Shown here piece after piece: positions 46,101 to 58,200 of a stretch of DNA of 64,000 nucleotides. Origin of the DNA: Microglena sp. YARC (taxonomy: Eukaryota > Chlorophyta > Chlorophyceae > Chlamydomonadales > Chlamydomonadaceae); the NCBI GenBank assembly GCA_022414725.1, contig CM039463.1, positions 90,995,888 to 91,059,887 of the forward strand, given 5' to 3'. How positions within the stretch are numbered: position 1 is the stretch's first letter; each line of letters starts with the position of its first letter. The position numbers and the translations under genes were made by a program. The notes under the pieces were generated by a model. It was not told where the DNA came from, made no database searches, and was given only the letters and a program-made list of their open reading frames with translations.

Positions 46101-49100
46101 ATTCCCTTCTAAGCGCCGCCCAATCAAACGGTATTCTTTGAGGGCTATGATTGGTTTGCCTTTAAATGTCCTGTTTTGCCTTAATATGTTCTGGTTCGCC
46201 TTTAAATGTTCTGGTTTGCCTAGGTGTGCCCGGCCTACTCTGGGCTTTCTTGGTCTGCCTGGTCTCGGTTGTTTGTTGCTGTAGAAATCTTCTAAGTACA
46301 TGTGATATGGAAGCAACACTCTGTCCCGAAATTGTAAAATGGAATTTAACTGGTTATTACTTATGGACCTTTAAACCTATGTAGAAGTAATTTCTCCTGA
46401 AGTGCAAAAATAACATACGTTTTTATGCATACGTTTGTACGGCTTCTACAAATAAAAATATATGTTTGCTTCCCAACCCTACTTATGTTACCTTCATATG
46501 TATTTACCACCCTGCCTTCGACTAATCTGTTCACCACTTCTCCATTCACAGGCCCCCATAAAGGTCCCGGCGGCCACGACCCTCCAGACAAGCACCCCGA
46601 TCGTCGTGCAGATGCCTCCAACAAGGGCAGCGACCACCCAGCACAAGCACCCAGCAATGGTGTCCCCCAACACTCTCCTCAGCCGCCCCCGAGCCAGGCA
46701 CACTCAGAGGGCCAGGGAAACGTGCAAGGGTCGGACGGCGTTAGGTTCTCCGCCTCCGGCCCGATCACCAGTCCCGCAGACCAGGACCTCTCAGTCCGGC
46801 CTACACCAGAGCACTCCCCTTCCCTCCATGAGATGCGCGCCTCACAGTTTGAGGCCCAGGTCCAACCAGTGGTGGAGAGAATGTCCGCCCTCCATGCAGT
46901 GGAGCCAAGTACATCATTTACTTCATCCGCTTGCTCTGCTGCTGCAGCTGATGGGGGGCTCTCTGCCACAACGGCAACCCATGTATCAGCAGCCCATACA
47001 GCAACATACAGCCTAAGGACAGCATGCACTTACCCTGCTGCCTCAGCTTATGTGGAGCACTCTGTTGAAGCAGCAATCCATGCGACAGCATCATTTGTCA
47101 CAGCAGGCAAAGGATCTGCAACCAATTCGTCAGCAACCAATGCAACACCAACCAATGCAATAGCCTCTGCCGTTCCCTCAGCCAACACGGCACTCTTTTA
47201 CGCCCACCAGCTGGGTTCATCTTCCAATGAATTCCTCCCACTTATGGCCTCGCCCACTTACCTTAGTCCCACCTCCAATCCAGCCACCTCTCCCTTAGTG
47301 TTCCCCTCGTGCCAAAGTGGAAGACCCGAGCCCATGGCCAACAACCAGGAAGCAATTGACAAGTCTGTACAAGAGCAAGCCCCTCCCCCTCACCTCGACC
47401 CAGATCATCTTTCAGCTGTTGTGGGCAAAAGCCTTGACATGTATAATAATAGCAAGGGGCCAGCTACCACTGCTACCTCTGTCTGTGCTCTGGATGCTGC
47501 CCTCGAAGATGCACTGGCTGGTGCATCCAGCATCGTAGATGATCTTCCTGATGGTCTACCTTCCGATGACCCGGCTGCTACTGCTTATGCCCGTGAGACC
47601 TCTGCACCTGACATAGAGAGCTCCGCCAGCAATGTCCAGCATGCTGAGTCTCCACCGCCCACCTCAGCTGCTCTGCCCTCGACTTCCACCCCACTCATCC
47701 ATTGCACCAGTCCTCCTGCTGCCTCACCATCCCAGTCATATGGCAAGGACACGGCAGAGGAGTCAAGCTCCTCCTCGTGTGGTCTCAATAGCATGACTCG
47801 AAGCTTCTCCGTCTTCAGCACGGGTATGACCCTCCCCTATATTATGGGTATGGTCCTCCCCTCCCCGGGAGACTCCCCCTCTTGCAACTCCGCCCGCCCT
47901 GTTTACCACCACATCCTATCGCGCTCAATGCAGCACTCTCTATCAACGGCACAGCCATCACCATGCCGTGAGGTGGGCAGCGTGGACAGTGCCACCACAA
48001 GATCCCGAGCCCATCCAAGAGCTGCAAAGGGGATACCAGCCCGACTAGGCCTGGACAGACACTCACCAGAAAGTCTTGAGATAGAAGCAGTATCATGCCC
48101 CTCATACCTGCTCACCAGCCCCCACCAGCCAGTCCCTACTAGCCCCTCATTAGACCCCGCCAGCCCATGCAGCAGCCCCCGCCAGGGCTCCTTCACCTGC
48201 AAGAACAGCCTCACCTTTTCAAGAAGCGGTGCGCTCCCGAAGCTGAACTACTCTACAGACGGTCCGCATGAGAGCAACAGAACAGGAAGGGGGAGTCCAT
48301 CCTACCATGGCAGCCTAACTCCCTCGAGAGACTTCCCTTCTAGGCTGGGCACATGCAGTGGTGTTGGAGAAGCCATGACAGCTAGCACCCCCACAAGGAA
48401 TAGTACTGGGCCAATATCCGCCTCCCCACGCCATAGCTTATCCTCACACCGGATGCCATCCCTCGTCACTGCAGTTCCTACCGCCAAAAACTTGGCGAGA
48501 GTACAGGTATCTCAGGCTCCTGGTGCCTCTGTCCAGCAGCGCCACCAAGGGGTGTGTCCCATCTCGTCTATTGCATCCCTTAAGCTGAGCGCCAGTACCC
48601 AGCACCACTCCCCACGGTACTCAGCCGCGCACTCGGAGCACGAAGACCCGGGTGACAACTCCTCCGATGAATCTACTGGTGCATCCTCACCCGCTAAGCT
48701 GCGCTCTAGCACTAGCAACAGGCCCCCTGGCAGTGATCATACGATCGTTGTACAAGCCTCTAGCCCTAAGCGCCTGTCAGTGTCTGTCCCTTCCTCCCCC
48801 TCACGTCTAGCTGCCCAAACCTTAACAAGCCGACTGCACACCGCCGCCCCCGCTTCCCCTGCAAGAGCGTCAGGAGCAGCCCCTGCTTCACCCTCCACAA
48901 GAGTTACTTCAGCCAACAAGCCACGGCCCCAATGGTCCATTGCCTCGCCAAGTTCCTTGTCTGTTTGCCGGCAAGCGGGCAGTAGCAGCACGCCCCCCAC
49001 CTCAGCCGTAGGTGTGACAGGCCACCCCTGGGCTGCATCTGCAGCAGCCCTTGGCACCCGAACCTCGGACTCTTCCCTCCCCCCCTCCGCCAGATCAAGC

Positions 49101-51094
49101 CGCTCCACAGCACCCATTAGTGCACGCCACCAAGCAAGCGCAGGCTCCGTCAGTGCCTCCTTCTTCAAGTCAGACCTGTCGGCTCTGAAGTCGGTGCAGT
49201 CAAGCCAAGCCGCCATGCGCTACTCCTCCGCTCAGCATAACAGCGCAGCCATCCCAGAAGACTCAACTGCTGATGCCCATCCTGCACCCTCTGAGCTGGA
49301 ACCATCAGCAGACAGGAGTAGTTCATCGGACGCCGCCAGCACCTGCAACTCATATGAGGGCGTGCAGCTCAACATGTGGTGTGCTGCTCAGCAAGCCCAA
49401 CACGGGGGAGTGAAGCTCATCGGTGCATCCTCCCAGACCAAGAGCCTTAAAGATTCCTTCTCCTCGACCCACAGCCTCAATCATGCACCGTCCCAGGCCC
49501 CGAGCGCCACACCAGAGCGGACTGAGTCATCCCCATCCCCATGGTGTGCACCTCAGCCAGCCCAACACGGGCGATTGCAGCTCAATAGTGCATCCCCCAA
49601 GACCAAAATCCTCAATCCTGCCTTCTCCCCGACCCACAGCCTCAATTATGCATCCTCCCAGGCGAAGAGCGCCATACCAGAGCAACCCGAATCCTCCCCT
49701 CCCCCCTCCCCATCCCCATCCCACCACATTCTTGCGGTGCAGAGGGGGACGCCCAGCAGCCTCATGGCAGTAGGCAAGAGCGAGGGAAACATCCGCGCCT
49801 TGGCGCTGCAGGCGGTGCCATCCCCTGAACCGCGCTTGAAGTTCAGGAGTAGCGTTCACTCCTCCCCTGGCTCTCCTACAGCCGGAAGCCTACGGCCTTC
49901 CAAGGCAGCTCTATCCGTCACCTCATCAGTCAGCAGGCTTGGGATCCAGCATGCATCACAGCAAGGCTCAACAGCTGGCCCTGATAATCCCGCCGTGCAA
50001 AGACTGCCTGGTGGGTCTGTCAGTAGGCTTGGGATCCAGCGTGCAGCACAGCAAGGCTCAACTGCTGGGCCTGATGACTCCGTGGATACCCCCGATGTGC
50101 ACAAACTGCCTGTATCCCCGTCTCTATCGACACAGTCAACCCATTCCCTTTTGTGCTATGGCAGTCCTGTCCACTCTGCTGGGTCTGAGCTGTACAGCTC
50201 GGTTTCACACGCTGAGGGTGCCGCTAGATCGGATGCAGATGCAGAAGACAGGGGTGTTGGAGCTGATGGTGGTGTTGGTGGTGGCTACTTGCCCAAGGGC
50301 AGAGAGGGTGAGGAGCATCTGGCTGTCGGAGATGATGATCAGGCTGAAGGAGGCTGTGAGTGGAACCCCCCTGGTTTAGATGAATCAGGAGCCACAGCTG
50401 TGGTGTGTGTGAGCAAGGCTTACAAGGTGGGTGGTAAGGGGCAAGAGACAGGGGTGTTGGTGGTGGCTTCTTGTCCAGGGGCAGAAAGGGTGGGGAGCCT
50501 CTGGCTGCAGGGAGCCTCTGGTGGGTGATAAGGGGAGGTAGGCTGATATGATGGTTGTGGATGGAGTCCCCTGGTGTAGATGAATCAGAAGCTTCGGCTT
50601 TGGTGGGGGTGAGCACGGCTTGCAAGGTGGGGGTGAGGGAAGGGTTGGCTGATACAAAGGTTGTGTGTGGAGTAACTCTGGAGTAGATGAATGGGTTATC
50701 TCTCCAATCGCTCCTTTTCTCTCCAATCTCTTTGCTGTGTTAACTAGTCCTAATGGAAGGAAAAAATAGGCTGCCATGTTGGCGATCAAGGAAACACTGA
50801 GTACAGGGCTACGCTCGAACTTGAACTTGGATACATGGCTCCATCCAGCAATTTGGCTGCTCGCCGCCCTCGGCAGTAACATGAACAAAGCAAGGCACTA
50901 GATCAGAGGAGGGCTTAGGGGGGGTAGGTAGGGGGGGGGGGGGGGGTATACAACTCTCCAACATTGTTGCTAGGCCACCCCACAGCATGCTGTGTTACCT
51001 ATCTCCCCAACCTTTGCGAAGTCCTAAGGAAAGGAAAGAATAGGCTGTCTTGCGGCTGGTCAAGTAAACACTGAGTGGAGGGCTAAGGGGAAGG

Positions 51095-51127
<33 letters not shown>

Positions 51128-54100
51128 CCAACCTTGTTGCTTGCATATGTACCGCAGGCCAACAAGCAAGTGGAAGAAGAGGTTCTTAGTGAAGGAACAA
51201 GCATGTCAAAGTATGCCAAACCACTCCAAGCAGCCCCTCCTTCATCGACTGCCTCGCCTGCCCATGCGCAAGCATGCCATCCATGCCACTCCCCCAGGGA
51301 GGTTGGCAACACATCCCCAGCTGAAGTCAACAGCCACGATACACTTGCTCCTCCTCCTGCGGGACCGTCTGCCTCCGTCCACTCCCCCAGACAGGTGGGC
51401 ACAGCAAGCCCGGGCGAAGTCAACAACCACAGTACTCTTGCTACTCCGCCTGTGGGTCCTCCTGCGTCCATCGCCCACTCCCGTGGCCTAGCCCCCGTCC
51501 CTGAAAAGCGCAGGGCATCACCAGGTGGCAACCTAGGACGGCAGGTTACTGCTTGCAGCAACTCCCTCTCAGAGTCTCAGGGAAGGGAGGCCCCTGGCCC
51601 CAGAGGAAGCAACGAGGCTAGCTCAGCTCTTTCGTTCGGCATCATGCCGCCGACGCTACCTGCTGACCGCATGCCCTCCGCAAGCTCGCACGGACGAGCG
51701 TCCTCCATCCTATCCCACGGCTTGGCGACCGACTCGCGTCCTGGGGGACGTGCCGGGTCTGTGGGGATGGCCTCCTCCATCCTCTCCCAGGGACGGGTGT
51801 CCTCAGTACGTTCTGCAGGAAGGGGCGGGCTAACACACCGTTCCCACGTAAGTGTCTCCTCAGCCCGCTCTCGAGGCTGCGCGTCATCGGCGTGCTCAAA
51901 GGATCAAGCCACCTCCGCTCGCTCGCGTGGCCAAGCCGCTTCAGCCCAATCCTGTGGTCAAGGGACCTCTGCTCACTCTCAAGGCCGTCGGTCAACGGCC
52001 CACTCTCATGGTCAAGCCTCTTCAGCTCCCTCTCGGGGCCTCCGGTCAACGGCCCACTCTCACGGCCAGGCCTCCTCGGCCGTATCCAGCTGTGGCTACA
52101 GCCAGATTTCCTCAGAGTTCAGTGATGGGCAAACCAACAATGCCTTCAAGGAAGCCTCCCTCGCACAGCTGCAGGCGATTGAGGGCGAAGCTGAGTGGAG
52201 TGACGTGGAGAGCTACGAGAGCAGCAGCAAAGCGGGCTGGCGATCTAGCTGTGATGAACCCAGCGAGGCCCAGAGCTCGTACATCGCCCACGCTCAGATC
52301 ACCTCAACTACCAGAGAGAGCATCCAGTCTGGTCAAGGGGGCGCCTCTGCGGCACCCTATGCTCAGTCCCCTGCTCGGGAGTCTCGCCAGCAGCCCAGGC
52401 AGGGCACCTTCCCCGCTCCCGCACCGCCGGATGCCTCGACCCAGGCAGCAAGCCCCCAGCCGGCTGCTCGACGGACCCCCCACATCCCCACCCTCAACTT
52501 CTCCACCCTCCTGAAACCACGAGCGCTGACGCCGCGAGGAGGGCCTCTGAACTCGGGGCGAGACGATACCAACAGGACAGAAAGCATATCAACTCGGCAA
52601 GGAGATACCAACCGTGCAGGGGGCCCTGCCTCAATCTCCACAAAGGCTCAGACAACGGCTAACACTGCCGCTCCTGCCCAAAGTGCCCTCCCTGCCAAAA
52701 GCACCAAGCATGCACGGCAGCGCAGCCGCAGCTGTAATAACGTGCTGGCCGCGGCAGCTGATGAGATGGCGGTGCGGGCGAGCTGTGGTCAAGCTGATCC
52801 AACCACCCCTGGCCACACGCAAAAGGCGCGGATCAGCCGGATGCTAAATAAGTTAAGGGGGGGCACAGGACGCGACAGCACTGCTTGCAGTCAAGCAGAG
52901 GACACGCAGGGCATTGGGCCTTTGCAGAGGGGAAGGCAGCAGGTGGGTACAAGGGATATTTATAAGGAAAGTAACCCCAGAAGAGTCTTTACGTAGATCC
53001 ATGGTGCTACTAGCAGCTTTTGGGGTGCTCCTAGCAGTGTTCAGGCCCTTGGGTGCACCATGGATGGACAGCGGAGAGCAGGGATGTTTCTAAGGAAAGT
53101 AACCAGTGTCTTTACCTAGCACCATAGTGCTCTTAGTAGCCTTTGGGGTGCTACTGGCAGCTTTCTTTGCCCCAAAGCAACCCCAGAAGACTTAGGTTCA
53201 TAATTTAGTACTTGTGATACAAATAGAGGGAACGGCAACTAGTATTAGAGTTTGAAAAACTAATATGACAATAATATTAGTTTTTCAAATTAATTCGAAT
53301 TTCTGGTGAGACGGCTTGTCCGACTAATATTATTAATTCACTAATATTATATAACATAGGCGACCCCTATACATATAGCTCCATGTAGAAGAAGAAGGAA
53401 ACACAGAAGAAACGTTGCACCGCCCTGACACTGAGGTACATAATTTAGCACAATTGATGCATGTAGCACCTTGTAGAATACCCTGGTGGGTACCACTGTG
53501 ACCTGGAGAAAGAGAGAGAGAGAGAGGGAGGAATGCCACATAGACCGGAGGGAGGTAGATAGGTGGGTGGGTAGGGAGGGAAGGAGAGAGGGAGGAATGC
53601 CACATAGACCGGAGGGAGGTAGATAGTTGGGTGGGTAGGGAGGGAGGGAGGGAGAGAGGGAGGAATGCCACATAGACCGGAGGGAGGTAGATAGGTGGGT
53701 GGGTAGGGAGAGAGGGAGGAATGCCACATAGACCGGAGGGAGGTAGATAGGTGGGTAGGGAGGGAGGGAGAGAGGGAGGAATGCCACTTAGACCGGAGGG
53801 AGGTAGATAGGTGGGTAGGGAGGGAGAGAGGGAGGAATGCCACATAGACCGGTATCCCTCGACTGGTTACTAATTGTACCCTAGCAAAAAAACAAGCTTA
53901 TACGATTCTTGGATCTTATTTTGTTTTTATTTATTTCCCCCTGGCTCTGTACGTGGCAGGACCACATTTTAAATGCGTAGCAAAACCTACCAGAGAGACA
54001 GAGAGAGAGAAACTCGATACATCAGGGTGTTGTTGAGCTTTTACTCACTCATACATTCATGCACGTATAACTAGGGAACACGACAACGGCGGTCTGACTT

Positions 54101-57100
54101 GCCCAAAGTTACCACTCATATATGATATCACATGCGGTCACATGGTACAATTTGTATGCTATCATATGCTATCATATTGCCGTTCGTTTCATGGCATCAT
54201 ATACTATTGTACATAAATGGCAACTTTGGCCTTGTCAGATTGCCGACATCATATGATATCATATGATGCCATGTTGCCGTTCCCTACTCAAATATGATAT
54301 CATATGATACAATTTGTATGCTATCATATGATATCATACTCGCCTTTGGTCAACATCATATGATATGCGCGGCAGGTCATTACTTATGACTTGTACGCCC
54401 CCCAAAATTCCCAAATGTCAGAACTCTATAACACAAGTCATAAAAGCAGCATTACACCTCTCCTTTCTTTTATAATGCTGTATATTTGGCGGAGCCCTAG
54501 ATTCACCCCGTTGTCCGTCTGTGCGTCCAACCAACCATCCGAAAAATTGAAGCCTGACACGACAGCCAACTAACTGGCTTCGGTCAGCTCCATTTCCGTT
54601 ATCACCTGTCGTTCCGTTGCCATCACACTCCGCCAATTTCCAGCGACGCTGCATAGGACTTGTCGGAACAAAATCCTGCTTCCGTATCAAACGTGCATAG
54701 TAGACTCCAACAGAAACAAACAACAGACAAGACCAGGCAGACCAAGAAAGCCCATAATAGGCCTGACATATAAAGGCAGACCAATCACAGCCCTTGCAGG
54801 CCTCATATGACTTCTTCTGACTGTTTCCCTGCACAACTCACCATGCAGAGGCCGAAGCCAAGACCGCTTGCTATTGGATCTTCTAGTGCGAACCCCACTG
54901 CCAAGCCAAGCCAAGCCTCTCCATCCCCAGCAAACCAACAGCGGCAGCCACCGAAGCTTCGACCCCTTGTGCGTCAGACCAGTGACATAAGCACGCCGCC
55001 ATCTGCGAGCAGTACCCCCCACGAGACTCCTAAGTCCACTTGGTCAGCAACCAGCAAGTAAGTTGATCAATACAAAATATAGGAACCTGATGTAATAAAT
55101 ACAAAAGGTCCTTTAAATACAAAAATATATACACCCTATATACACCCAGTTGATCAATACAATATATAGGCACCTGATCTAATCAATACAAAATATCCTA
55201 TCAATACAAATTATCATTTCAATACAAAATAGATACACCTTGTATACACCTCATATACACCCAGTTGATCAATACAAAATATAAGCACCTTATATACACC
55301 TCATATACACCCAGTTGATCAATACAAAATAGAAGCACCTTATATACACCTCATATACACCCAGATGATCAATACAAAATAGATGCACCTTATATACACC
55401 TCATATACACCCAGTTGATCAATGGAAAATAGATACACCTTGTAAGCAAGATGGGTCCCACGCAATGTGGCTAGGTCCGGAAGCATGGTCTCTTGTTTGG
55501 ACACCTCGTTACCATGATCTCATCACTTGACCCCCTCTATCACTTGGCACCCTCTATCACTTGACACCCCCAAGCCCTTGCACAACCAACCCTGATCCCT
55601 TGAAGATTGCCGAATACCTTGCTGCCCCATGCCTGTATCGCTTGACCCCCTCAGCTGCACCTATACTCCCTTGCTGCTCATCCTTCCTCAGACCCTCTGA
55701 CAAACCCTCTACACCCCTCTGACTCCTCTACACCCCTCTGGCCCCTCTACCCTTCCTAACCCTCTGCACCCCTCTGACCCCTCTACACCCCTCTGGCCCC
55801 TCTACCCTTCCTAACCCTCTACACCCCTCTGACCCCTCTGGTCCCTCTACCCTTCCTAACCCTCTGCACCCCTCTGACCCCTCTGCACCCCTCTAACCCC
55901 TCTACCCTTCCTAACCCTCTGCACCCCTCTACACCCCTCTGGTCCCTCTACCCTTCCTAACCCTCTGCACCCCTCTGACCCCTCTACACCCCTCTGGCCC
56001 CTGTACCCTTCCTAACCCTCTGCACCCCTCTGACCCCTCTACACCCCTCTGGTCCCTCTACCCTTCCTAACCCTCTGCACTCCTCTGACCCCTCTACACC
56101 TCTCTGGCCCCTCTACCCTTCCTAACCCTCTGCACCTCTTTGCTCTACCCACAGGAATGGTGCCGCCAGGCCCAAGGCACCGTGGGCGAAGCAAACTCCC
56201 AAGTCAACACCGTCCCCGCCACCTCCACCAGGAAGCTCCCAAGGGCTGGGTGCCAGAGCCACCTCTCACGCAGTAGTCAACACCTCCACTTCAGGCGTGA
56301 TCCATCCACCAGCAGCGAACAGCGCTGCAGGCGGACCCACCAGAGACACAGCACGACAGCAGCAGCTGGGGGGGCTTCAGGGGCACCCACACTAGGGGTC
56401 CTTCGACCTACCCTCAGCTCCAAGCGCAAGACACACTCTCCCATCGCAAATAAGCCGGCTGCGGTGGTGGCGGCGGCTCGACAGCAGCGAGGGGCTCCTG
56501 CCACTGCACGGACACCCACGCCTACCTCAGCCACTGCACACAACCCCACCACTGCACATACACCCACGCGTAGTACAGCCACTGCACACAACTCCGCCAC
56601 TGCACATAATCCCGTGCGTAGTACAGCCACTCCACACAATCCCATGCGTAGTACAGTCACTGCACACAATCCTGCCACTGCACACAATCCCATGCCAGCC
56701 ACTGCCACTGCTCCCCCTGCTGGCAAGACCGTGGCCCCAAGGACCGGCAGTCCAGACCATGGAGCTGGATCTCTTCCCATCCCCCATCTGCCTGGCCATA
56801 TCCCGTCTGCCGAAACCCCCTCCCCCTCCTCCCAAGCAGCCAAGAGTCTGCCACAGTCGTCAGGAGGAAGCTCTGGCTCTCATACTAGCAGCAGCCCATC
56901 CCACCTCTGGGGGGCTACCGCAGGACTGCAGTTGCCGAGGGCCGCAAGGTTGACGGATGACTCCGGCTCTCTGCATGGAAGAGGGGAGGGCAGCGACGCC
57001 ATTGCAGGCTGCCGCAGCCCAACGCCCCTGCAGCAGCCCGCAGCTAGTATTGATAGCCGCAGCCCAACCCAGCCTATTGCAGAAAGCAGAAGCCCGACCC

Positions 57101-57384
57101 CCCAACCCAACACGACCCCAGCAGCCCGGCCCAACCCAACCCAGCCTGTGGTTGAAAGCAGCAGCCCACCCCAACTCTGGGGGGCTGCCTCTGGCCAGCA
57201 GTCGCCCGAGGCTACGAAGTTGACTGAGGACTCGATTGTGTTCTGTAGTATAAACTGCGATGCGGATGGGAATGCGGGGGCGGAGCAGGAGGGCAGCTTA
57301 TCTGTATACACAAGTGCTGCCAGCAGTGTCATCCTACATGAGGATGCTGATGACACAGCCTGTGGGTTCATGGCATGGTGTTAG
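37195..57384 (+). CDS. Giant low-complexity protein with a repeated YPSMVNMDSV module
   Basis: Exons: 37195-37236, 37328-37413, 37644-37693, 38663-38932, 39388-40528, 40782-41758, 43257-45611, 46552-50426, 51158-52942, 54849-55057 and 56155 onward. The ATG has a GCCATGG context and all ten junctions keep phase. Read as it stands it stops at 56393-56395 (3676 residues). One missing G in the G7 run at 56368-56374 would extend it to 57384 (about 4006 residues). The N-terminus is acidic (MDSGQDQDDDAWHQ), then basic (FWQSKYKRLSNALSRKK). The rest is Ala/Ser/Pro/Gly/Gln-rich and probably disordered: GGGSGGGA repeats (41340-41530), the module array (43520-45530), two internal duplications (49370-49690 and 49920-50090) and SARSRGQAS-type repeats (51840-52100). 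No signal peptide, membrane segment or known domain is visible. Function unknown; a scaffold role is only a guess. Confidence 0.82.
37420..38640. other. Introns 2-3 of the giant gene
   Basis: 37445-37590 carries two or three copies of CACCTCCTTCAGTTGTTCTG and CATCAATGCACC, which precede exon 37644. 37780-38110 has loose repeats of TTGCACNTGCACA. Nothing coding besides the exon at 37644-37693 is seen. Confidence 0.5.
38933..39387. repeat. Intron with (CTATA)n and an R1 copy
   Basis: A CTATA/CCATA tract lies at 38980-39035. An R1 copy at 39155-39220 reads AACATGGCTCCAACCAACAA, then TTTGGCTGCTCGCCATCTTC. Confidence 0.7.
41785..42345. repeat. (CTGTCTTTCTAT) microsatellite, giant-gene intron
   Basis: Units of CTATCTGTCTTC with CGTCCATTCCTTGT fillers, in a higher-order period of about 100 bases. 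All three plus frames open by composition only. Confidence 0.9.
42545..42735 (+). repeat. Dispersed repeat R3
   Basis: AGCTCTATTAGCCAGTCACT, TTAGCTTTCAGTCGCACTAG, AGCTGCATGGAAGCTGCTAC and GTAGCTCAAAGG are arranged as in 5215-5480. Confidence 0.5.
42985..43133 (-). mobile_element. M2 MITE-like element
   Basis: Ends in CAGTTGCCGTTCCCTA, the inverse of the M1 start, but its core is built of AATATTAGTTTTTCAAA motifs. The reverse complement aligns with 53224-53350, including TTCTGGTGAGAYGGCT. The distal end is indistinct. Confidence 0.6.
43520..45530 (+). repeat. Modular protein repeat array in the giant gene
   Basis: About eleven modules of 40-60 residues. Consensus: S-(L/M)-R-x-G-x-A-x-(G)-x-Y-x-S-(M/L)-V-N-M-(D/E)-S-V-x-x-(S/N)-A-(V/I), then a predicted amphipathic helix (for example GPFLQRLLQAQ or EEFLKDSKQQQ) and a Gln/Pro linker. 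Three consecutive modules (43990-44410) repeat at 138-139 bp with few changes. The module MVNMDSVRDSAVGPFLQRLL at 44420 recurs almost base for base at 45435, so copies are being homogenised. Confidence 0.9.
45612..46551. other. Intron with a long (GAT)n tract
   Basis: GATGATGAT with TTACCATGTTGATTAYCA fillers at 45645-45950 directly follows the donor at 45612. The rest (to 46551) is unique, with a short TTTAAATGTTCTGGTTTGCC duplication at 46150-46220. Confidence 0.7.
50427..51157. repeat. Intron with copies of the preceding exon end, R1, G run and (CT)n
   Basis: GACAGGGGTGTTGG..GGTGGCTTCTTG at 50450-50520 repeats exon sequence from 50250-50330. A further copy of the GATGAATCAG..GGTGTGAGCA edge with a donor is at 50575-50640. 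An R1 copy is at 50815-50885, a G run at 50930-50946 and a CT tract at 51091-51125. Confidence 0.7.
52943..53870. repeat. Intron with an M2 element and a 63-bp array
   Basis: The M2 copy (53224-53350) is followed by about six units of a 50-65-bp repeat around GGAATGCCACATAGACCGGA and GGGAGGTAGATAGGTGGGT at 53515-53850. Confidence 0.85.
53224..53350 (+). mobile_element. M2 MITE-like element
   Basis: Starts TAGAGGGAACGGCAACTAGT, then AATATTAGTTTTTCAAATTA and TTCTGGTGAGACGGCTTGTC. Opposite orientation to the copy at 42985-43133. Confidence 0.6.
54072..54370. mobile_element. Composite of two M1 MITE-like copies
   Basis: First part begins TAGGGAACACGACAACGGCG and ends ATGTTGCCGTTCCCTA at 54286. 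A second, headless copy follows directly (AAATATGATATCATATGATA ... CATATGATATGC). An extra TTGCCGTTCGTTT end at about 54178 inside the first part suggests one copy inserted into another. Confidence 0.6.
54485..54665 (+). repeat. Dispersed repeat R2, nearly full
   Basis: TTGGCGGAGCCCTAGATTCA, CCCGTTGTCCGTCTGTGCGT, GAAGCCTGACACGACAGCCA, CTGGCTTCGGTCAGCTCCAT, GTCGTTCCGTTGCCATCACA and CGCCAATTTCCAGCGACGCT, ending TAGGACTTGTC. This copy and 57615-57830 define the family. Confidence 0.75.
55058..56154. repeat. Last intron: 55-bp and about 60-bp arrays
   Basis: About six units of CACCTTATATACACCTCATA with GTTGATCAATACAAAATAG at 55060-55440. Unique sequence to 55670. Then about eight units of CTACCCTTCCTAACCCTCTG with CACCCCTCTGACCCCTCTA up to the acceptor at 56154. 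Confidence 0.88.
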
Positions 57385-58200
57385 GCTAGGGAGATGGGTG
57401 GATGGACTGTTTTCTCTGCCGGTGAAAATGTATGCATGTTGCAGTCCAGGGGTAGCTAAGTTTGGCTAAAGGGCCTAGCCCAACCTAAAACAATTCAGGG
57501 CAATGTTATTGCAGAAGGGCACTGTTTTCCGCACGGCTTCACAAGGGACAGCTGCAAGCTCCACGCAGATTTAAGGAAAGATTCAGATCTCTAGCTACAT
57601 CTATGTTGATTTTTGGTGGATCCCCCAGAGTCACCCCGTTGTCCAATTGACTGTCTATCTGTTGTGTTGTCCGCTCGTTATCCTGCCCGTAACTGGCCCC
57701 TGGCCCTCTCGTAAACCCTGGCTTTGGGCTGCTGCACTCGATCCCGGTGCCACCTGTCGCTCCGATAGGCAACACTCCCCGCCAATTTTTCCGAGTCGCT
57801 TGTGACGCACCTAGGACTTGTAGATTTGAAACCTCTAGGAATGTCATGTTTGCATGGGACTGGTTGATTTGCATGTGACTGGTTGCATGATTTGCATGTG
57901 CTGGTTGCATGGGACTGGTTTGTTTGCATGGGACTGGTTGATTTGCATGGGACTGGTTGCATGATTTGCATGTGCTGGTTGCATGGGACTGGTTTGTTTG
58001 CATAGGACTGGTTGATTTGCAACCTCTAGGTTTGTCGTGCTTGCATGGCTCCAGCCTTCAGGCTGCGCACCATCTTCTGCAGTTGAGGAGCTATGCAGTC
58101 CATGCACATTTTTCAACTGGTGCTCAACAATTGAAGCACCATGTTTATAAATAAATAGATGTTACGTGTTATGGCAAGGTGTGAGGGGGCCAGCCCGTTC
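57385..58200. repeat. Repeat cluster after the giant gene: R5, R2 and TTGCATG array
   Basis: R5 at 57437-57495 (CAGTCCAGGGGTAGCTAAGT with hairpin TAGC/GCTA). R2 at 57615-57830, ending CACCTAGGACTTGTAG. A 75-bp tandem of GCATGGGACTGGTTGATTTG and GATTTGCATGTGCTGG lies at 57840-58020. An R1-like piece is at 58044-58085. Confidence 0.75.

Noticed and set aside
57120..57384. Separate downstream gene covering the last ORF (56140-57384)
   Set aside because: Its composition continues that of the giant protein, and the only obstacle to joining is one base in a G7 run.
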